This document shows positions 63,057 through 64,000 of a DNA stretch of 64,000 nucleotides, piece by piece. A program made the position numbers and the translations under genes. Origin of the DNA: Thermoanaerobaculia bacterium. Lineage in GTDB: Bacteria; Acidobacteriota; Thermoanaerobaculia; Multivoradales; Multivoraceae. The DNA is taken from positions 186,001-250,000 of the forward strand of contig JAJDUI010000037.1 of NCBI GenBank assembly GCA_022826745.1, in the 5' to 3' direction. Below the pieces are notes generated by a model. It was given only the letters and a program-made list of their open reading frames with translations. It made no database searches and was not told the origin of the DNA. The stretch's first letter is position 1. Each line of letters opens with the position of its first letter.

Positions 63057-63600
63057 CACCGGGGAGTCTTGGATGGCCGACCTCGACGCCTTCCAGCGCG
63101 AGAAGCCTCTCCTTCGTAACGGTTCCACCGGGTGCGGAGAACCCTCCCATCTTCCCACCGCTCGCGAGCACTCGATGGCAGGGCACAATGACCGGCCATG
63201 GGTTCCGACCCATCGCGACGCCGACCGCTCGCGCCGCCCCTGGTTGCCCCGCTTGCCTTGCGAGATCACCATAGGTGACCGTCGCGCCGCGCGGGACGCG
63301 CCGGAGCGCTCGATAAACTGACGCATTGAAACTCGTGACGAAGCTGTCGTCCAAGCGCAGGTTCTCGAGAGAAGCCTCCTTGCCCAGCAAGTGCGCCTTC
63401 AGCGCCGTCACGGCCTCCTCGGCAAAGCCTGGCAGTAGCGGCCCGGACGGTTCCAGGCCCGCGCGTTGCATCGTTGCCTCGGTTTTCGAGCGCGCGGCTT
63501 CAGGCAGCAGCACGCGTGTTAGCCCCGCCTCGCTCCAGGCGATCGCGCAAGTACCGAATGCGGTGTCGAAGAGGTGGTAAGGCACTATCGCCGCTCTCAT
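63049..63600 (-). CDS. ogt: Methylated-DNA--protein-cysteine methyltransferase
   Basis: 183 aa from the ATG at 63600 (the track begins earlier at a spurious codon). The active-site PCHRV is in VIVPCHRVLASGGKMGGFSAPG, and YGDLARQAGQPGAARAVGVAM is the DNA-binding helix. It transfers an alkyl group from O6-alkylguanine to its cysteine in a suicide reaction. Its start codon overlaps on the other strand with an in-frame ATG of mevalonate kinase (CATG). Confidence 0.94.
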   Translation of the reverse strand: MRAAIVPYHLFDTAFGTCAIAWSEAGLTRVLLPEAARSKTEATMQRAGLEPSGPLLPGFAEEAVTALKAHLLGKEASLENLRLDDSFVTSFNASVYRALRRVPRGATVTYGDLARQAGQPGAARAVGVAMGRNPWPVIVPCHRVLASGGKMGGFSAPGGTVTKERLLALEGVEVGHPRLPGVT

Positions 63601-63646
63601 GTCGAAGTTTAGTCCAGGCAGCAGAGTAGAGGCGGAGGCGTCGGTG

Positions 63647-64000
63647 GTGCGGTTGAGCGTGCCGGGCAAGGTGATCCTGATGGGGGAGCATGCGGCGGTG
63701 TATGGCCGGCCGGCGGTGGTGGCGGCCGTCGACCCGCGGCTTGTCGTCGAGGCACGAATCGGTCCGCCGCGCGCCGGTGGGGTCCGGCTGGACCTGCCCG
63801 ACCTGGGTCTTCAGGAGGAGCACGCGTGGCCGGTGCTCGAGGAGTTCACGCGCAACGCCCGCCGTCGCTGGCGCGCGTTCGAGGGCGGCGATGCGCCGTT
63901 CAGGCCGGCGAAGGACCGAAGCGCCCTGGTCCGGATCGCTGTCGGCGAGGCGCTGGCGTCCTTGGCGCCGCCGGCTTCGGAACGCCTGCGAGGAGGGACC
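63647..64000 (+). CDS. Mevalonate kinase, N-terminal part (cut by window end)
   Basis: 118 codons to the window edge, continuing beyond. The sequence SVPGKVILMGEHAAVYGRPAVVAAVD is the GHMP kinase N-terminal signature of mevalonate kinase. The frame is open from ATG 63599, but a GTG at 63647 preceded by GGAGG (63634-63638, 8-nt gap) is the better start; GTG 63644 and ATG 63599 are alternatives. It phosphorylates mevalonate in the pathway with the upstream HMG-CoA reductase and fni. Divergent from ogt, so a promoter must overlap the two 5' ends. Confidence 0.9.
   Translation, partial: MRLSVPGKVILMGEHAAVYGRPAVVAAVDPRLVVEARIGPPRAGGVRLDLPDLGLQEEHAWPVLEEFTRNARRRWRAFEGGDAPFRPAKDRSALVRIAVGEALASLAPPASERLRGGT

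Overview
The window is 64 kb of GC-rich bacterial chromosome with dense coding, short intergenic gaps and many 4-8 bp gene overlaps. The gene mix suggests an uncultured, aerobic, diderm heterotroph. It has a TonB-dependent-receptor-like barrel, lipoproteins and Tat signals, PQQ and beta-propeller secreted proteins, glutathione-type enzymes, a Ku/LigD end-joining pair and a mevalonate pathway. Tandem secreted amidohydrolases, DUF3500 and 'hypothetical secreted' families recall Acidobacteriota and related phyla, but this is a low-confidence guess from gene content only.

Bases 1-15,614 are a defence or accessory island. A KAP NTPase and a small membrane protein (+) face a four-gene overlapping operon (-) encoding a short unknown protein, a QueC-like PP-loop enzyme, an XRE/ImmA-IrrE metalloprotease and a PIN nuclease. 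Next come a DUF1156 adenine methyltransferase (+) and a DUF499 ATPase (+). Between them, on the opposite strand, lie a HEPN/AbiU2-like protein and a DUF4143 AAA ATPase. Bases in the leftmost part look less GC-rich than the rest.

Bases 15,637-32,600 hold mostly secreted or membrane catabolic genes: a PHP/DUF3604 protein, a MerC-like protein, DUF3500, an atypical Nramp-like transporter, a PQQ dehydrogenase, GH43-like and 6-bladed propellers, and amidohydrolases. A minus-strand operon reads (in transcription order) sterol C24-methyltransferase-like, DAF-36/Neverland-like Rieske oxygenase, TolB-like propeller, amidohydrolase and a paralogous amidohydrolase that has lost its HxH. It covers 35,975 to 29,968 and may run on to 28,179.

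Bases 36,032-57,170 carry a VanZ-like protein, GCS2 ligase, gamma-glutamyltransferase, a striking in-frame MFS/TonB-receptor fusion ORF, ligD-ku, infC with an ATC start that the ORF track truncates, class III alcohol dehydrogenase, a MIP channel, an M1 peptidase, MT-A70, DUF2277, adenosine deaminase, a Tat-exported Gfo/Idh/MocA protein, an MBL hydrolase and a TlpA-like thioredoxin.

Bases 57,214-64,000 carry nudC, moaA, an orphan Phd-like antitoxin with a palindromic putative operator, type 2 IPP isomerase, class I-like HMG-CoA reductase, a GNAT protein, ogt and the start of mevalonate kinase (cut by the window end). Fni, HMGR and MVK imply isoprenoid supply by mevalonate. Together with the sterol-modifying pair they raise the possibility of sterol metabolism, although no squalene epoxidase or cyclase is in the window. 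Intergenic spaces repeatedly contain mosaics of short GC-rich hairpins. No tRNA, rRNA, CRISPR array or insertion sequence was recognised.
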